Shown here piece after piece: positions 24,434 through 34,364 of a stretch of 64,000 bases of DNA (position 1 is the stretch's first letter; every line of letters starts with the position of its first letter). The DNA lies in NCBI GenBank assembly GCA_944386445.1, contig CALXBD010000065.1, forward strand, positions 1-64,000. Reading direction: 5' to 3'. Below the pieces are notes generated by a model that did not search any database, was not told the origin of the DNA, and was given only the letters and a program-made list of their open reading frames with translations. The stretch is from an uncultured Clostridia bacterium. GTDB taxonomy: Bacteria > Bacillota > Clostridia > Oscillospirales > Ruminococcaceae. The position numbers were made by a program, and so were the translations under genes.

Positions 24434-26243
24434 AAAATTATTTGTAAGCATCACTATCGCAGTTGTTTTTGTACTGTTCCTTTCCACGATGCTCAACTAC
24501 TCCTACTTTCGAAACGTGCTGCGGGAAAGGGTCCTTACAGACCAAAAACAACTGTCCGAAGCTTGCGTCGACAATATCCAGGGAATGTTCGATGAATATG
24601 AACGGATCTCCTACTATCTGGCGGGTGACCAGTCCATCGCTGAGATTCTCAGCCAGGATGAAGCCGGCGAAATTCTCAGTTCCTATGCTGCCCAAAACCT
24701 GCGGGATGTTTTGCTGCGCTATATTCAGGTGCCCTATTCTTCGTCGCCGATCTCTACACAGTGTATCCTTTACCTGTCTGACCAGTTTCAGCTTTCCAGC
24801 CAGTTGAGCAGCGCGGCTTTAGGAGAAGTTTCCACCTGGACCGTGGCATCTTCCCTTCGCAGCGAAAGCGGCGTCCTGGATGATGATTGGTTCGTACAAT
24901 GTCAACAGCAGGCAGGCTCGCTTTATATCTTTACCCTGCCAGAACAGCCGGACAATCTCTACTTCGGCCGGATTATCCGAAATACCTACCTTTCCAGCCC
25001 TGAACATTCGATCCAAATGGGGACTTTGGTGTTTTCTGTCAGTCGGCGGCAACTGGGAAATTTGCTTACGGACTCTGCCGTGTTTGACGGCTCCCAAATT
25101 TATTTGGCATTAAACGATCAAATCCTCTGCACAGGCGGGGAAGCTCTGGAACTCAATTCCTTAAGTGACCAGGAAGATTTTTCCAACCTTAGCGCCATGA
25201 ACGTGTTTCAGCCTTTAACAGTGGATGGACAAAATTATTATGGCGTGCGCTATAACCTGGGCCACAACGTGAATTTGCTTTGGCTTGTCCCAACACAGGA
25301 AATCGACAGTTCCCTGTCAGGTATCGGCTTCCTGATGGCCCTGATGATGCTGGCAGCAGTCGGAATTTGTCTAGCGGTTACCGCCTTGTTGACATACCAG
25401 TTCACTAAACCGATTCTGGATCTGACAACCGTCATTCAGCAGGTGGACAACCCCGAGCAACAAAACCATATTCCGATTCAGCCTTCTCGGAATGATGAGA
25501 TCGGTATCCTGTTCCGACGATATAACGAAATGATGGAGCGCATTGCCCGATTGATGGCAGATATTAAAATTACGCTTCAGCGACAGAAAACCGCCGAAAT
25601 TCAGGCGCTTCAGGCTCAGATCAATCCTCACTTTGTCTTTAATACGCTGGATTCCATCAACTGGATCGCTTTATGTGAGGACAAAAAGGATATCTCCCTG
25701 ATGGTCACGTCGTTAGCAAAAATGCTGCGCTACAGCATCAGCGGCGAGGAAACCCAAGCCCTGCTCCGGGACGAATTAGAATACCTTCAGGAATACTGCC
25801 GGATTCAAGAGCTGCGGTATCCCGGTGAGTTCACCGTCACCATTGACTTGCCGGAATCCCTGATGGAGATTCAGATTCCCAAAATGCTGCTTCAGCCCCT
25901 TGTTGAGAACGCGATCCTGCATTTCCATGATAATGGTCAGAACGCCGGAAAGTTGTTGGAAATCCTCATAAGCTGCGAGAGCCGAGACGGTTACTTATTG
26001 CTGCGGGTCAGCAATACCGGCTCTGGGGATCCGGAGCGAATCAACGGATACCTCTCCGGGGAGAATACGCTGACTCCAAAAGGCGGCGGATTCGGTATCC
26101 GAAATGTAGATCGCAGAATCAAACTCTACTTCGGAGATGCCTATGGGCTTTCCTTTATCCCTTGGGATAGCGATTCCCGCAAAGGAATTACAGCCGAGCT
26201 TCGGCTTCCGATCTCAAAGAGCAAATTAGAAAAAAATTCATAA
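24408..26243 (+). CDS. YesM-like membrane sensor histidine kinase
   Basis: 611 residues: membrane segment about 12-30, an extracytoplasmic sensor of about 270 residues, a second membrane segment about 307-330, HAMP-like region, then the His_kinase domain with LQAQINPHFVFNTL (phospho-His near 410), N box LVENAILH and G box GGGFGIRNVDRRI. It should sense an extracellular sugar or ligand-bound lipoprotein and phosphorylate the adjacent YesN-like regulator. It overlaps the regulator gene by 26 nt; GGAGGAG precedes ATG, indicating coupled translation. Confidence 0.94.
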   Translation: MKRFISIRKKLFVSITIAVVFVLFLSTMLNYSYFRNVLRERVLTDQKQLSEACVDNIQGMFDEYERISYYLAGDQSIAEILSQDEAGEILSSYAAQNLRDVLLRYIQVPYSSSPISTQCILYLSDQFQLSSQLSSAALGEVSTWTVASSLRSESGVLDDDWFVQCQQQAGSLYIFTLPEQPDNLYFGRIIRNTYLSSPEHSIQMGTLVFSVSRRQLGNLLTDSAVFDGSQIYLALNDQILCTGGEALELNSLSDQEDFSNLSAMNVFQPLTVDGQNYYGVRYNLGHNVNLLWLVPTQEIDSSLSGIGFLMALMMLAAVGICLAVTALLTYQFTKPILDLTTVIQQVDNPEQQNHIPIQPSRNDEIGILFRRYNEMMERIARLMADIKITLQRQKTAEIQALQAQINPHFVFNTLDSINWIALCEDKKDISLMVTSLAKMLRYSISGEETQALLRDELEYLQEYCRIQELRYPGEFTVTIDLPESLMEIQIPKMLLQPLVENAILHFHDNGQNAGKLLEILISCESRDGYLLLRVSNTGSGDPERINGYLSGENTLTPKGGGFGIRNVDRRIKLYFGDAYGLSFIPWDSDSRKGITAELRLPISKSKLEKNS

Positions 26244-26254
26244 AAAGAGAAATG

Positions 26255-26290
26255 AATCAGCAGCCGGTTTTAAATCGGCTGCTGATTTTA
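26255..26290 (+). terminator. Terminator after the sensor kinase
   Basis: AATCAGCAGCCG / CGGCTGCTGATT stem with a 9-nt loop followed by TTATG. It separates the two-component genes from the transporter operon. Confidence 0.75.
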
Positions 26291-26396
26291 TGTAATTTTC
26301 TGGTGAAAAAGCAGGAATATTAAGTCAAAAAGTAAAAACTCCATTAATTTTTCCTGAAATTCTTAAAAATTTCCCGTGCAAAAAAACTATACGATC

Positions 26397-26405
26397 TGCT
26401 ATACT
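26397..26405 (+). promoter_or_regulatory. Extended -10 promoter of the first CUT1 ABC operon
   Basis: TGCTATACT, 60 nt before the first permease start. The -35 (TGCAAA) is poor, as expected for a promoter dependent on the YesN-like activator. An inverted repeat GAAATT-N6-AATTTC lies at 26356-26373, a possible activator site. Confidence 0.6.
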
Positions 26406-26465
26406 ATGAAATACACGAACTCCCTAGAGAGCAAAACCTTAATACACATTAGGAGGAAAAGCATT

Positions 26466-27392
26466 ATGCCAAAACGTTCTAAAGGCCTCCGAAAAGAAAT
26501 TCGAGAGAATTGGGTCCTTTATCTGATGGCGGCTCCGGCTGTTGTAGCACTATTCATTTTCAGCTATCTGCCTATGGCTGGTCTGGTAATGGCCTTTCAG
26601 AACCTAAACATCGCCAAGGGTATTTTCAAAAGCCCCTTCGTAGGATTTAAGAACTTTGAGTTCCTGTTTTCCACGAATGACGCTTGGGTTATTACCCGTA
26701 ATACCGTTCTTTACAACTTGGTCTTTATCATCTTAGGTACGTTTTTATCCATCACTTTAGCGCTGCTGCTCAACGAAATGACGTTTAAGCGCTACACCAA
26801 AGCCCTGCAAACCATTTACATGATGCCTAACTTCCTTTCAATGGTTGTTGTCGCTACCATTGTGTATGCGTTCCTTAAGCCTTCCGATGGCTTTGTCAAC
26901 GTCATGTTGAAAAGCTTAGGAATGGATCCGGTCAGCTGGTACAACACGCCCGGGCCTTGGCCGTTCATCTTGGTTTTAGTACATACCTGGAAAGGAACAG
27001 GTTACTCCGCAGTTATCTATCTGGCAGTTATCTCCGGAATTTCGTCGGAATACTACGAAGCAGCTGCTTTGGATGGTGCGTCCCGGCTCCAGCAGATGAT
27101 CCACATCACCCTTCCCCATCTTCGGTTCATCCTGTGCATCAACTTGATTCAGGCAGTAGGCGGTATTATCCGTGGTGATTTTGGTCTGTTCTACACCGTA
27201 ACCCGAAACTCCGGTCCTCTATACCCGGTTACCGACATTTTGGATACCTACATTTACCGCGGACTTACAACACTGAATAACCCCGGAATGTCGACGGCCG
27301 CAGGCCTTTACCAATCCGTAATCGGCTTCATCATGGTCTTGACGGCCAATAAGATCGTTTCTAAAATCGATTCGGATTGCGCTATGTTCTGA
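26466..27392 (+). CDS. CUT1 ABC sugar permease, LplB/YtcP-operon type (first subunit)
   Basis: 308 residues, six membrane segments. N-terminal LMAAPAVVALFIFSYLPMAG and the EAAALDGASRLQQMIHITLPHL cytoplasmic loop (EAA motif, about residue 198) identify a MalF-type permease of the LplB family. These systems import di- and oligosaccharides using a shared MsmX-type ATPase encoded elsewhere; none is in this operon. AGGAGG precedes ATG 26466. It is followed by the partner permease with a 23-nt gap. Confidence 0.93.
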   Translation: MPKRSKGLRKEIRENWVLYLMAAPAVVALFIFSYLPMAGLVMAFQNLNIAKGIFKSPFVGFKNFEFLFSTNDAWVITRNTVLYNLVFIILGTFLSITLALLLNEMTFKRYTKALQTIYMMPNFLSMVVVATIVYAFLKPSDGFVNVMLKSLGMDPVSWYNTPGPWPFILVLVHTWKGTGYSAVIYLAVISGISSEYYEAAALDGASRLQQMIHITLPHLRFILCINLIQAVGGIIRGDFGLFYTVTRNSGPLYPVTDILDTYIYRGLTTLNNPGMSTAAGLYQSVIGFIMVLTANKIVSKIDSDCAMF

Positions 27393-27415
27393 ACAGAAAG
27401 GAGTTCTCAAATCCT

Positions 27416-28342
27416 ATGTACGCAGCAAAAAAAAGTTCAAAATATCGTGGGAACCAGATCTCCTTCGGAGCAAATATGGCCCTCTCCATTTTCATGGGCC
27501 TGCTGGCCATCATTACGGTTCTCCCGCTGATACTTGTCATTATCATCTCCTTCAGTAGCTCAACGAGCTTGACCTACACCGGGTATACTTTCTTCCCGTC
27601 TGAATGGAGCGTCAACGCTTACACCAACCTGTTTAAAACAGGTAGGGCTTTGCTGGATTCTTACATTATCACGATCTTTTACACCTTTACTGGCACTGTC
27701 CTAAGCTTGTTTGTCACCTCAATGTACGCCTTTGTGTTGGCGCAAAAACGTCTGAGAGCGCGTCGGTTCTTTGCTTTCTATGCATTCTTTACCACCCTTT
27801 TCGGCGGCGGTTTGGTTCCCAGCTACATCCTGAACGTCCGTTATCTCCATCTGAATGATACCATCTGGATTTTCCTCCTTCCCGGTATGTTCGGTGCCTT
27901 TAATGCGATTATCCTGCGTACCTTTATTCAGACTACGGTTTCGGATACCCTGTTTGAAGCAGCACGTATTGACGGCGCTTCAGACTGGACAGTTTACTGG
28001 CGGATTACAATGCCGTTGTCTAAGGCAGGTCTTGCAACCCTGGGATTGTTCAGCGTAGTAGGCAGATGGAACGACTGGTTTACCGGTTTGCTCTATATTG
28101 AAAATGCAAAGCTGGTTCCCCTGCAGACTTTCCTGCAAAAGATTCAAAACAATCTGGACTTCCTGAAACAGAACGCTCAGCTCGCCAGCTCCATGGACGG
28201 TCTGGAAGCTCTGAAAAATATTCCTTCCGAAAGTACCCGTATGGCAATTACCCTTCTTACGATCTTCCCGCTTTTGATTGCTTATCCTTTCTTCCAGCGT
28301 TATTTCGTTAAAGGCTTGACCATCGGCAGCGTCAAAGGCTAA
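27416..28342 (+). CDS. CUT1 ABC sugar permease, LplC/YtcP type (second subunit)
   Basis: 308 residues, six membrane segments, with EAARIDGASDWTVYWRITMPLS as the EAA loop and the C-terminal YPFFQRYFVKGLTIGSVKG typical of the LplC/YtcP family. It pairs with the preceding permease. AAAGGAG is 12 nt before the ATG, a long spacing. Followed by the lipoprotein gene. Confidence 0.93.
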   Translation: MYAAKKSSKYRGNQISFGANMALSIFMGLLAIITVLPLILVIIISFSSSTSLTYTGYTFFPSEWSVNAYTNLFKTGRALLDSYIITIFYTFTGTVLSLFVTSMYAFVLAQKRLRARRFFAFYAFFTTLFGGGLVPSYILNVRYLHLNDTIWIFLLPGMFGAFNAIILRTFIQTTVSDTLFEAARIDGASDWTVYWRITMPLSKAGLATLGLFSVVGRWNDWFTGLLYIENAKLVPLQTFLQKIQNNLDFLKQNAQLASSMDGLEALKNIPSESTRMAITLLTIFPLLIAYPFFQRYFVKGLTIGSVKG

Positions 28343-28423
28343 TCAAACCTTACATCTTTATATTGGTTGCAATCGCCTATCCGGCGGTTCAATAGAATTT
28401 TTCTGAAATATAGGAGGTTTCAT

Positions 28424-30022
28424 ATGAAAAAGAGTGCTTCTTTGCTCTGCAAAATGTTGGCATTCGCATCAGTTGCCAGCTTGGCACTGACATCCTGCGG
28501 CGGTGACACTGGCAGCAGCCAGACTGAATCCAGTGGAACTACCACCGAGTCTTCCACTACTGCTGAAGAGAGCAGCGGTTCTGAAGAACGTGAACATGTC
28601 ACCTTGGAATGGTACGGCAACGTTAACCAGACTATGCCTGATATGTCCATGATGACTGATGAGGCAACTCGCTACATCGAAGAACAGCTCAATACTACCG
28701 TAAACTTCCATCTGTATGACTGGGGCAGCTACAACACCACCGTGTCTACAATGATCAACGCCGGCTCCGATATGGACTTAGTCTTTGCTGGCAGCGGTAT
28801 TAGCTATGTTTCTTATGCTCAGCGTGATGCATTTGTTCCGCTGAATGATTATCTTGAAACCACCCTGGCAGATACTTATGCTTCCATGCCTGAAGCTGCT
28901 TGGCAGGCTGTCACCATCAACGGCAATGTCTATGGTGTTCCCGCTCAGAAAGACTTTGGTGGCCGTTATAATCTGGAAGCTAACCAGACCTTGATTGATG
29001 ACGTGGGCGTTCCCTTCCCGGACGGCGAATGGAATACTGCATATGACCTGATTGACTGGCTCTATGAGTTCCGTGAAGCTAAAGATGCCAAATATCCAGA
29101 CCAGGCTAACGTTCCTCTGGTCTCTGCTATGGACATTGGACCTTTCTACTACATGGATGAGTACACCTGCGGTGTTGGTTCCAACATTCCCGGACTTGCC
29201 GGATATGAAGGCATGGGCGACGGCGAAACTGTCTTCTGTAAGTATCTGACCGATGAATATCGGCAGTCGATGAAGACTGTACGCCAATTGGTTGTAGACG
29301 GCATTCTGCCTGCAGAAGACAACTATGACCCCGACCAGGTTCACAAACAGAATGGCGAGTTCGTCGGCTGGTTCGGTTCCGGTCTGGTTTACCTTGATGA
29401 AACTGTCAACGAACCTTACTACAGCACCAAGCTGTACGTCAACAATGTTGTAACTACCACTACCGGCAGCTACACTGTTGGCCCGATGTGCATCTCCGTT
29501 CAGTGCGAATACCCCGAGCGTGCTGCAGAGGTTCTGGAACTGGTTAACAACGATCAGTATTTGGCTACCACTCTCCGTTACGGCGTAGAAGGTGAGCACT
29601 GGACTGACGAAAACAACGACAACATCATCGAAGATGGTCCTCGTAACGCAGATACCGCTAACCGTGGCTGGTACACCTGGTACGGCTGGCAGTTCGGCGG
29701 TCTGTTCGTCTCCAAGGTTCCCGCTGGCAACCCCAGCAACTTTATGGAATTGCTGACCGACCTGAACGACAGTGCTAACTTCGAAGCTAACATCGGCTTC
29801 AGTGTTGACACCACCAACATTGTTAACGAAATCGCTGCTTGCTCCAACTCCATCAGCGAATATGGCACAACTTTGAGCAAAGGCCAGAACGATAACATTG
29901 ATGAGATGATCGATCAGTTTGTTGCAGACTTGGAAGCTAACGGCATTCAGAAGATTATTGATGAGGTTCAGTCTCAGCTGAATACTTGGAGAGCCTCTGT
30001 AGGCAAAACTGTAAAAGAATAA
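28424..30022 (+). CDS. CUT1 ABC extracellular sugar-binding lipoprotein
   Basis: 532 residues. Signal peptide with lipobox LTSC, Cys25 being the lipidated residue, followed by a Ser/Thr/Glu-rich linker and a large solute-binding domain of the LplA type (VTLEWYGNVNQTMPD, YGVPAQKD). It captures the oligosaccharide for the adjacent permeases. AGGAGG precedes ATG 28424. A terminator directly after it probably yields more lipoprotein mRNA than downstream mRNA, a common arrangement. Confidence 0.94.
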   Translation: MKKSASLLCKMLAFASVASLALTSCGGDTGSSQTESSGTTTESSTTAEESSGSEEREHVTLEWYGNVNQTMPDMSMMTDEATRYIEEQLNTTVNFHLYDWGSYNTTVSTMINAGSDMDLVFAGSGISYVSYAQRDAFVPLNDYLETTLADTYASMPEAAWQAVTINGNVYGVPAQKDFGGRYNLEANQTLIDDVGVPFPDGEWNTAYDLIDWLYEFREAKDAKYPDQANVPLVSAMDIGPFYYMDEYTCGVGSNIPGLAGYEGMGDGETVFCKYLTDEYRQSMKTVRQLVVDGILPAEDNYDPDQVHKQNGEFVGWFGSGLVYLDETVNEPYYSTKLYVNNVVTTTTGSYTVGPMCISVQCEYPERAAEVLELVNNDQYLATTLRYGVEGEHWTDENNDNIIEDGPRNADTANRGWYTWYGWQFGGLFVSKVPAGNPSNFMELLTDLNDSANFEANIGFSVDTTNIVNEIAACSNSISEYGTTLSKGQNDNIDEMIDQFVADLEANGIQKIIDEVQSQLNTWRASVGKTVKE

Positions 30023-30039
30023 GCCTCCTTATTTACCCC

Positions 30040-30077
30040 GGCGGAGACGTTCCTGCGGAATGTCTCCGCCATTTTTT
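30040..30077 (+). terminator. Partial terminator after the lipoprotein gene
   Basis: GGCGGAGAC / GTCTCCGCC stem followed by ATTTTTT. It sits inside an otherwise colinear operon, so it likely reduces rather than abolishes downstream expression. Confidence 0.82.
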
Positions 30078-30108
30078 CACCAATCATTGTAAGAAAGGAT
30101 GACCTTCT

Positions 30109-32121
30109 TTGTCCAGCACCCTGACATTTGAAACACTGCGGATGCCCGGCGCCAACCTGGGCGGTGAAAATCCCCTGCCTCCCATCCAGGCAGCGCCGGA
30201 TCTCCATAATCTGATCCAATTTGACGACAGCGTTCCGGAAGAGGACCGGGCTTACTTTAACTACGGAAAAGTTGCCGGCATCCTCCCTTATCGCATTCAG
30301 GATGAGTTTGACCGCAACCAGCAGACCCGGGATTTTCCCTGCGCGGTTTTGGAAAACAAACACCTCCGGGCGGTTTTCTTCCCCCAGTACGGCGGCAAGC
30401 TCTGGAGCCTCTATGATAAGGACCATCAGCGGCATCTGCTTCATGTGAACCCTGTATTTCAGCCCTGTAATCTGGCGCTGCGCCATGCCTGGACCAGCGG
30501 CGGTGTGGAATGGAATATCGGCATGACAGGTCATACCCCGTACACCCTTTCTCCCCTTCATGCTACTTCCCTGAAGCTGGACGACGGCACACCGGTGCTT
30601 CGGATGTACGAGTGGGAACGAATCCGTCAGGTCTCTTATCAAATTGACGCTTATCTGCCGGAGGATTCCCGATTCCTCTTTGTCCGGGTTCGGCTGCGCA
30701 ACACCTCCGGCCGGGAAATGCCCATCTACTGGTGGTCTAATATTGCTGTGGATGAGACTCCCGGCACCCGTGTACTGGCGCCGGCAGAAAAAGCCTACTG
30801 CTTCGGCTATGCCGGGAAGATGACGAAGCGTCCGGTTCCCCATTGGGATGACATCGACCACAGTTACACCACCCGGGTTCCCAGCTCTATGGATATCTTT
30901 TTTGACATTCCCTCTGAAAACCGGAAATGGGAAGCCGCTTTGGATGAAGAAGGCAAGGGCCTGGTACAGACCTCCACAGATCGGCTTCAGGGTCGAAAGC
31001 TCTTTATGTGGGGCAACAGCGCCGGCGGACATCACTGGCAGGAATTCTTAGCCGCCCCCGGCAAGGCTTATCTGGAAATCCAGGCGGGGCTTGCCCACAC
31101 CCAGATGGAACATCTCCCCATGCCGGCAGATGCCCGCTGGCAGTGGCTGGAAGCCTATGGATATCTGGAATCCGACCCGGAGAAAGTCCATGGCGAATGG
31201 GAAACCGCCTGCCAGACCGCAGAAGCGGATCTGGAAAAATCTCTTCCCCGCGCTTTCATGGAAGAGGAACTGCAGAGGGTCAGCTCCGCACTGGATGTCG
31301 CCGCGGCAGAGCCTTTCCAGAAGGGCAGCGGCTGGGCTGCCCTGGAGCTGCGCAGAATGGGAGAAGGAGATTGCTTCCCGGGAGAAAAGGCGGCCTTTGG
31401 AGCGGAGACGATGGGTGCGGATCAGCAGCCCTGGCTTTCTCTGCTGGAAACCGGCGTATTCCCCAATCAGGATCCGTCTGAAACTCCGGCAGCTTTCCTG
31501 ACCCAGAAGGAATGGATCCAGCTGTTGGAAAAGGCTGCTTCCTCCACTTCCGATCACTGGCACACCTGGTTCCAGCTGGGAGTCGCGTATGACGCTCAGG
31601 GCGATCTGGAAGCGGCCAAGAAGGCATTTGAAACCTCTATGGCGCGTACACCTAATGGCTGGGCACTTCGCTGCCTGGCAGTGCTGGATCTCTTTGATAA
31701 AAAGGTGGAAGAGGCTGCTGATAAATATCGGGAAGCCTACCGTCTGCTGCCCATCCTGCCTCTGGCAATCGAATGTGGAAACGCCCTGCTTCGGGCGAAA
31801 AAATACGCCGAGCTGGATGAATTTTTCCGTTCTCTGCCGGAAGCCTTCGCGAAAAACGGACGCATCCGGGCGCAACAAGCGGATGCGGCTCTCTGCCGTA
31901 AGGATTTCGATGGGGCGCAACGGATCTTGGAGGACCAGGACCTGCTGGTCGCCGATATGCGGGAAGGCGAACGTCTGCTTTCCGACTTGTGGTTCCGGCT
32001 CCATCTGGGACGGCTTTCAACTCTGCTGGGCGTGGCGGAGCCTGACGATGCCTTTAAGGCACGGGTTCGTAAGGAATATCCTGTTCCGAAGTGGCTGGAT
32101 TACCGCATGAGCGCGGACTGA
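30109..32121 (+). CDS. DUF5107 and TPR repeat protein
   Basis: 670 residues, no signal peptide. The first 380 residues match the DUF5107-type beta-sandwich found with carbohydrate genes (FFPQYGGKLWSLYDKDHQRHLLH, WTSGGVEWNIG, YWWSNIAVDETP). The remainder is helical with TPR-like repeats (WFQLGVAYDAQGDLEAAKKAFE near 485-510). The start appears to be TTG at 30109, 9 nt after AAAGGA; no ATG in this frame is suitable. It has been seen in CUT1 sugar operons, but its activity is unknown; a glycan-active or glycan-binding role is inferred. Followed 50 nt later by the GH78-like gene. Confidence 0.75.
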   Translation: MSSTLTFETLRMPGANLGGENPLPPIQAAPDLHNLIQFDDSVPEEDRAYFNYGKVAGILPYRIQDEFDRNQQTRDFPCAVLENKHLRAVFFPQYGGKLWSLYDKDHQRHLLHVNPVFQPCNLALRHAWTSGGVEWNIGMTGHTPYTLSPLHATSLKLDDGTPVLRMYEWERIRQVSYQIDAYLPEDSRFLFVRVRLRNTSGREMPIYWWSNIAVDETPGTRVLAPAEKAYCFGYAGKMTKRPVPHWDDIDHSYTTRVPSSMDIFFDIPSENRKWEAALDEEGKGLVQTSTDRLQGRKLFMWGNSAGGHHWQEFLAAPGKAYLEIQAGLAHTQMEHLPMPADARWQWLEAYGYLESDPEKVHGEWETACQTAEADLEKSLPRAFMEEELQRVSSALDVAAAEPFQKGSGWAALELRRMGEGDCFPGEKAAFGAETMGADQQPWLSLLETGVFPNQDPSETPAAFLTQKEWIQLLEKAASSTSDHWHTWFQLGVAYDAQGDLEAAKKAFETSMARTPNGWALRCLAVLDLFDKKVEEAADKYREAYRLLPILPLAIECGNALLRAKKYAELDEFFRSLPEAFAKNGRIRAQQADAALCRKDFDGAQRILEDQDLLVADMREGERLLSDLWFRLHLGRLSTLLGVAEPDDAFKARVRKEYPVPKWLDYRMSAD

Positions 32122-32171
32122 ATTTCACAGAGATAATTATTACGCTACAATTTTAAAAGGGAGAAAATGCT

Positions 32172-34271
32172 ATGGTTTCCTGGATTTGGCTGAATCCAAA
32201 ACAATACCCGGATCGGCAGGAAACAATTGTCAATCCCATCTGCAAGGGCGCGGTTAACGCGCCCTTTGCAGTGGCGGAATTTCGTCGGACTTTCCCCCTA
32301 AAGAGTGAGGCATGTTCGCTTGTGTTGCGTGTCAGCGGAGACGCGGCCTACCGGATTTGGGTCAATGAACACGCTGTTGGGCAGGGGCCCCCGTCCTCCG
32401 GAGGAGATTTTCTCTGTGACCGGCCTTGCCTTACCCATTATGCCGGACGGTATGAGTTGTCGCTCACCGGAAAAAGCCTTCGTTTCTTTGCTCAAGTTCG
32501 GCTGAAGCCCGAGGTCTTGACGGAATATTCCAAAGGACATGGCGGGTTCTTTCTGGAGGCCGAAGTTCTATATCAAGACGGCAGCCGACAAATTTTTGGA
32601 ACAGATTCCAGCTGGGAGGCACGTTATAACGGGGCTTTTGTTGCGCCTTGCAAGTATGACGGACGGATTTGTCCGGACGCTTGGTGCCCGGCTTCGGAAA
32701 TTCCTGATATCTGGCAGGTACAAGATGCTCCCATCCCCATGCCGGCTGAAGAGCAGGTTCTTCCTACAGAAGGCGGTTTTTTTCGGTTAGAGCCTATGGA
32801 AGAACGGGAATGGATCTTATCCTTTCACCGGATCTATGCGGCCTACTTGCAGGTGGAAGCTTCCGGTAGCTGCGAGCTGCTGCTGGAGCCCTGTGAACTG
32901 CCTCAGCAATCCGGGCGGCAGGAATCGGTGATACTGGGCGGGGCAGACATCTTCCGCAGCTTTTCTCTGCACAGCTGCGGACACTGTCGGGTTCGGGCCA
33001 AGAACTTGACTTCCTATCCCGTGACCGGCCGAATTTTTCTCACCACCTCCTGCTATCCCGTTACTCACGAGGGATGGTTTTCCTGCAGTGACCCGGGACT
33101 TACTAAGGTCTATGAACTCTGCAAATGGACCCTCCGGATCTGTCGACAGACCCTCCACCTGGACAGCCCACGGCACCAGGAACTACTTGCCTGTACAGGT
33201 GATTATTTCATTGAAGCCATGATGACGGCCTTTACCTTCGGGGATATGCGGCTGGCAGCCTTGGATGTCCGCCGGACAGCCCTGTGGCTGGTCTGCAACA
33301 ACGGCGTCATGTTTCATACCAGTTACAGCTTGATCTGGATCCAGATGCTCCGCCAGGTGTGGCTATTTACCGGGGATGACGGCCTGCTTGAGGACTGCGC
33401 CCCGGCGCTGGAGATCCTGTTGAACCGGTTCAGCAGTTATATAGGGGAAAACGGCGTAATTGACCATCCTCCGGATTATATGTTTGTGGACTGGCTGGTT
33501 ACGGAGGGATATTCCATGCATCATCCGCCCAAAAGCCTGGGCCAGACCGTCCTGAATGCCTTTTATTATAAGGCTCTTATTGACGGCGCAGCAATTTTTC
33601 GGCAACTGGGCAGGCCCAACGCGGAACACTGGCAGAGGACGGCCGCAGCTTTGAAGGATGCTTTCAACACCCTCTTTTACGATCCGCAGGAGGGACTTTA
33701 TAAAGACGGCCTTCCTGACCCTGTACCGGAATCCAAATGGCAACCTGCCAACCCGCCGCTGCGGCATTTTTCCCGTCACAGCAATACCTTGGCAGCTCTT
33801 TATGGCCTTTGTTCGCCGGAAGACGCCCGGCGCATCATGCGGCGGCTGCTGGACGATCGCCAGATGCAGGAAGTCCAGCCCTATTTCATGCATTTCGTAC
33901 TGGATGCTGTCGCGGAAACCGGTTTATTTCCCGAATATGGCATAGATCTTCTCCGTCGATGGATTCCCTCCGCTGATGAATGCGGCCTAGGCCTGGCAGA
34001 AGGCTGGTACGCTCCCGAAGCGGGCTATTCCTTTGACCACAGCCACGCGTGGGGCGGAACGCCGGCCTATCAGCTTCCCGCCAGGATGCTGGGCTTCCGA
34101 ATGGTGGAACCGGGCTTCCGAAGGATCTCTTTGAATCCGCAGCTGATGGGGCTTTCTTTTGCAGACATTGCTATGCCCACTCCCTATGGTCTGATCCGCT
34201 GCCAGCTCCGCCAGGGAGAACCACCGAAGATTCAAGTCCCTGATGGGATCCAGTGGAGTATCTCCAGGTGA
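32172..34271 (+). CDS. GH78-like alpha-L-rhamnosidase
   Basis: 699 residues, no signal peptide. N-terminal beta-sandwich regions precede an (alpha/alpha)6 barrel with HLDSPRHQELLACTGDYF (usual ERDERxGWxGDxQ region, here degenerate), DWL and the C-terminal HAWGGTPAYQLPARMLG that corresponds to the HxWSxxPxxxL motif. This is the GH78 pattern, but the first motif departs from the canonical one, so substrate and activity are less certain. It would hydrolyse alpha-rhamnosides from oligosaccharides taken up by the upstream transporter. GGGAGAA precedes the ATG. It is the last gene before a strong bidirectional terminator. Confidence 0.72.
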   Translation: MVSWIWLNPKQYPDRQETIVNPICKGAVNAPFAVAEFRRTFPLKSEACSLVLRVSGDAAYRIWVNEHAVGQGPPSSGGDFLCDRPCLTHYAGRYELSLTGKSLRFFAQVRLKPEVLTEYSKGHGGFFLEAEVLYQDGSRQIFGTDSSWEARYNGAFVAPCKYDGRICPDAWCPASEIPDIWQVQDAPIPMPAEEQVLPTEGGFFRLEPMEEREWILSFHRIYAAYLQVEASGSCELLLEPCELPQQSGRQESVILGGADIFRSFSLHSCGHCRVRAKNLTSYPVTGRIFLTTSCYPVTHEGWFSCSDPGLTKVYELCKWTLRICRQTLHLDSPRHQELLACTGDYFIEAMMTAFTFGDMRLAALDVRRTALWLVCNNGVMFHTSYSLIWIQMLRQVWLFTGDDGLLEDCAPALEILLNRFSSYIGENGVIDHPPDYMFVDWLVTEGYSMHHPPKSLGQTVLNAFYYKALIDGAAIFRQLGRPNAEHWQRTAAALKDAFNTLFYDPQEGLYKDGLPDPVPESKWQPANPPLRHFSRHSNTLAALYGLCSPEDARRIMRRLLDDRQMQEVQPYFMHFVLDAVAETGLFPEYGIDLLRRWIPSADECGLGLAEGWYAPEAGYSFDHSHAWGGTPAYQLPARMLGFRMVEPGFRRISLNPQLMGLSFADIAMPTPYGLIRCQLRQGEPPKIQVPDGIQWSISR

Positions 34272-34301
34272 CCTGACAATTTTATTCTGAACCAAAATGT
34301 T

Positions 34302-34350
34302 AAAATGCCTCCCGCTGCGGTTTAGAACCCGCAGCGGGAGGCATTTTAAT
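34302..34350. terminator. Bidirectional terminator between converging operons
   Basis: A long stem, AAAATGCCTCCCGCTGCGG and its complement, with T runs on both sides. It serves the GH78 gene (plus) and the YhhN gene (minus). Confidence 0.85.
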
Positions 34351-34364
34351 AGAGAAAAATCTTT

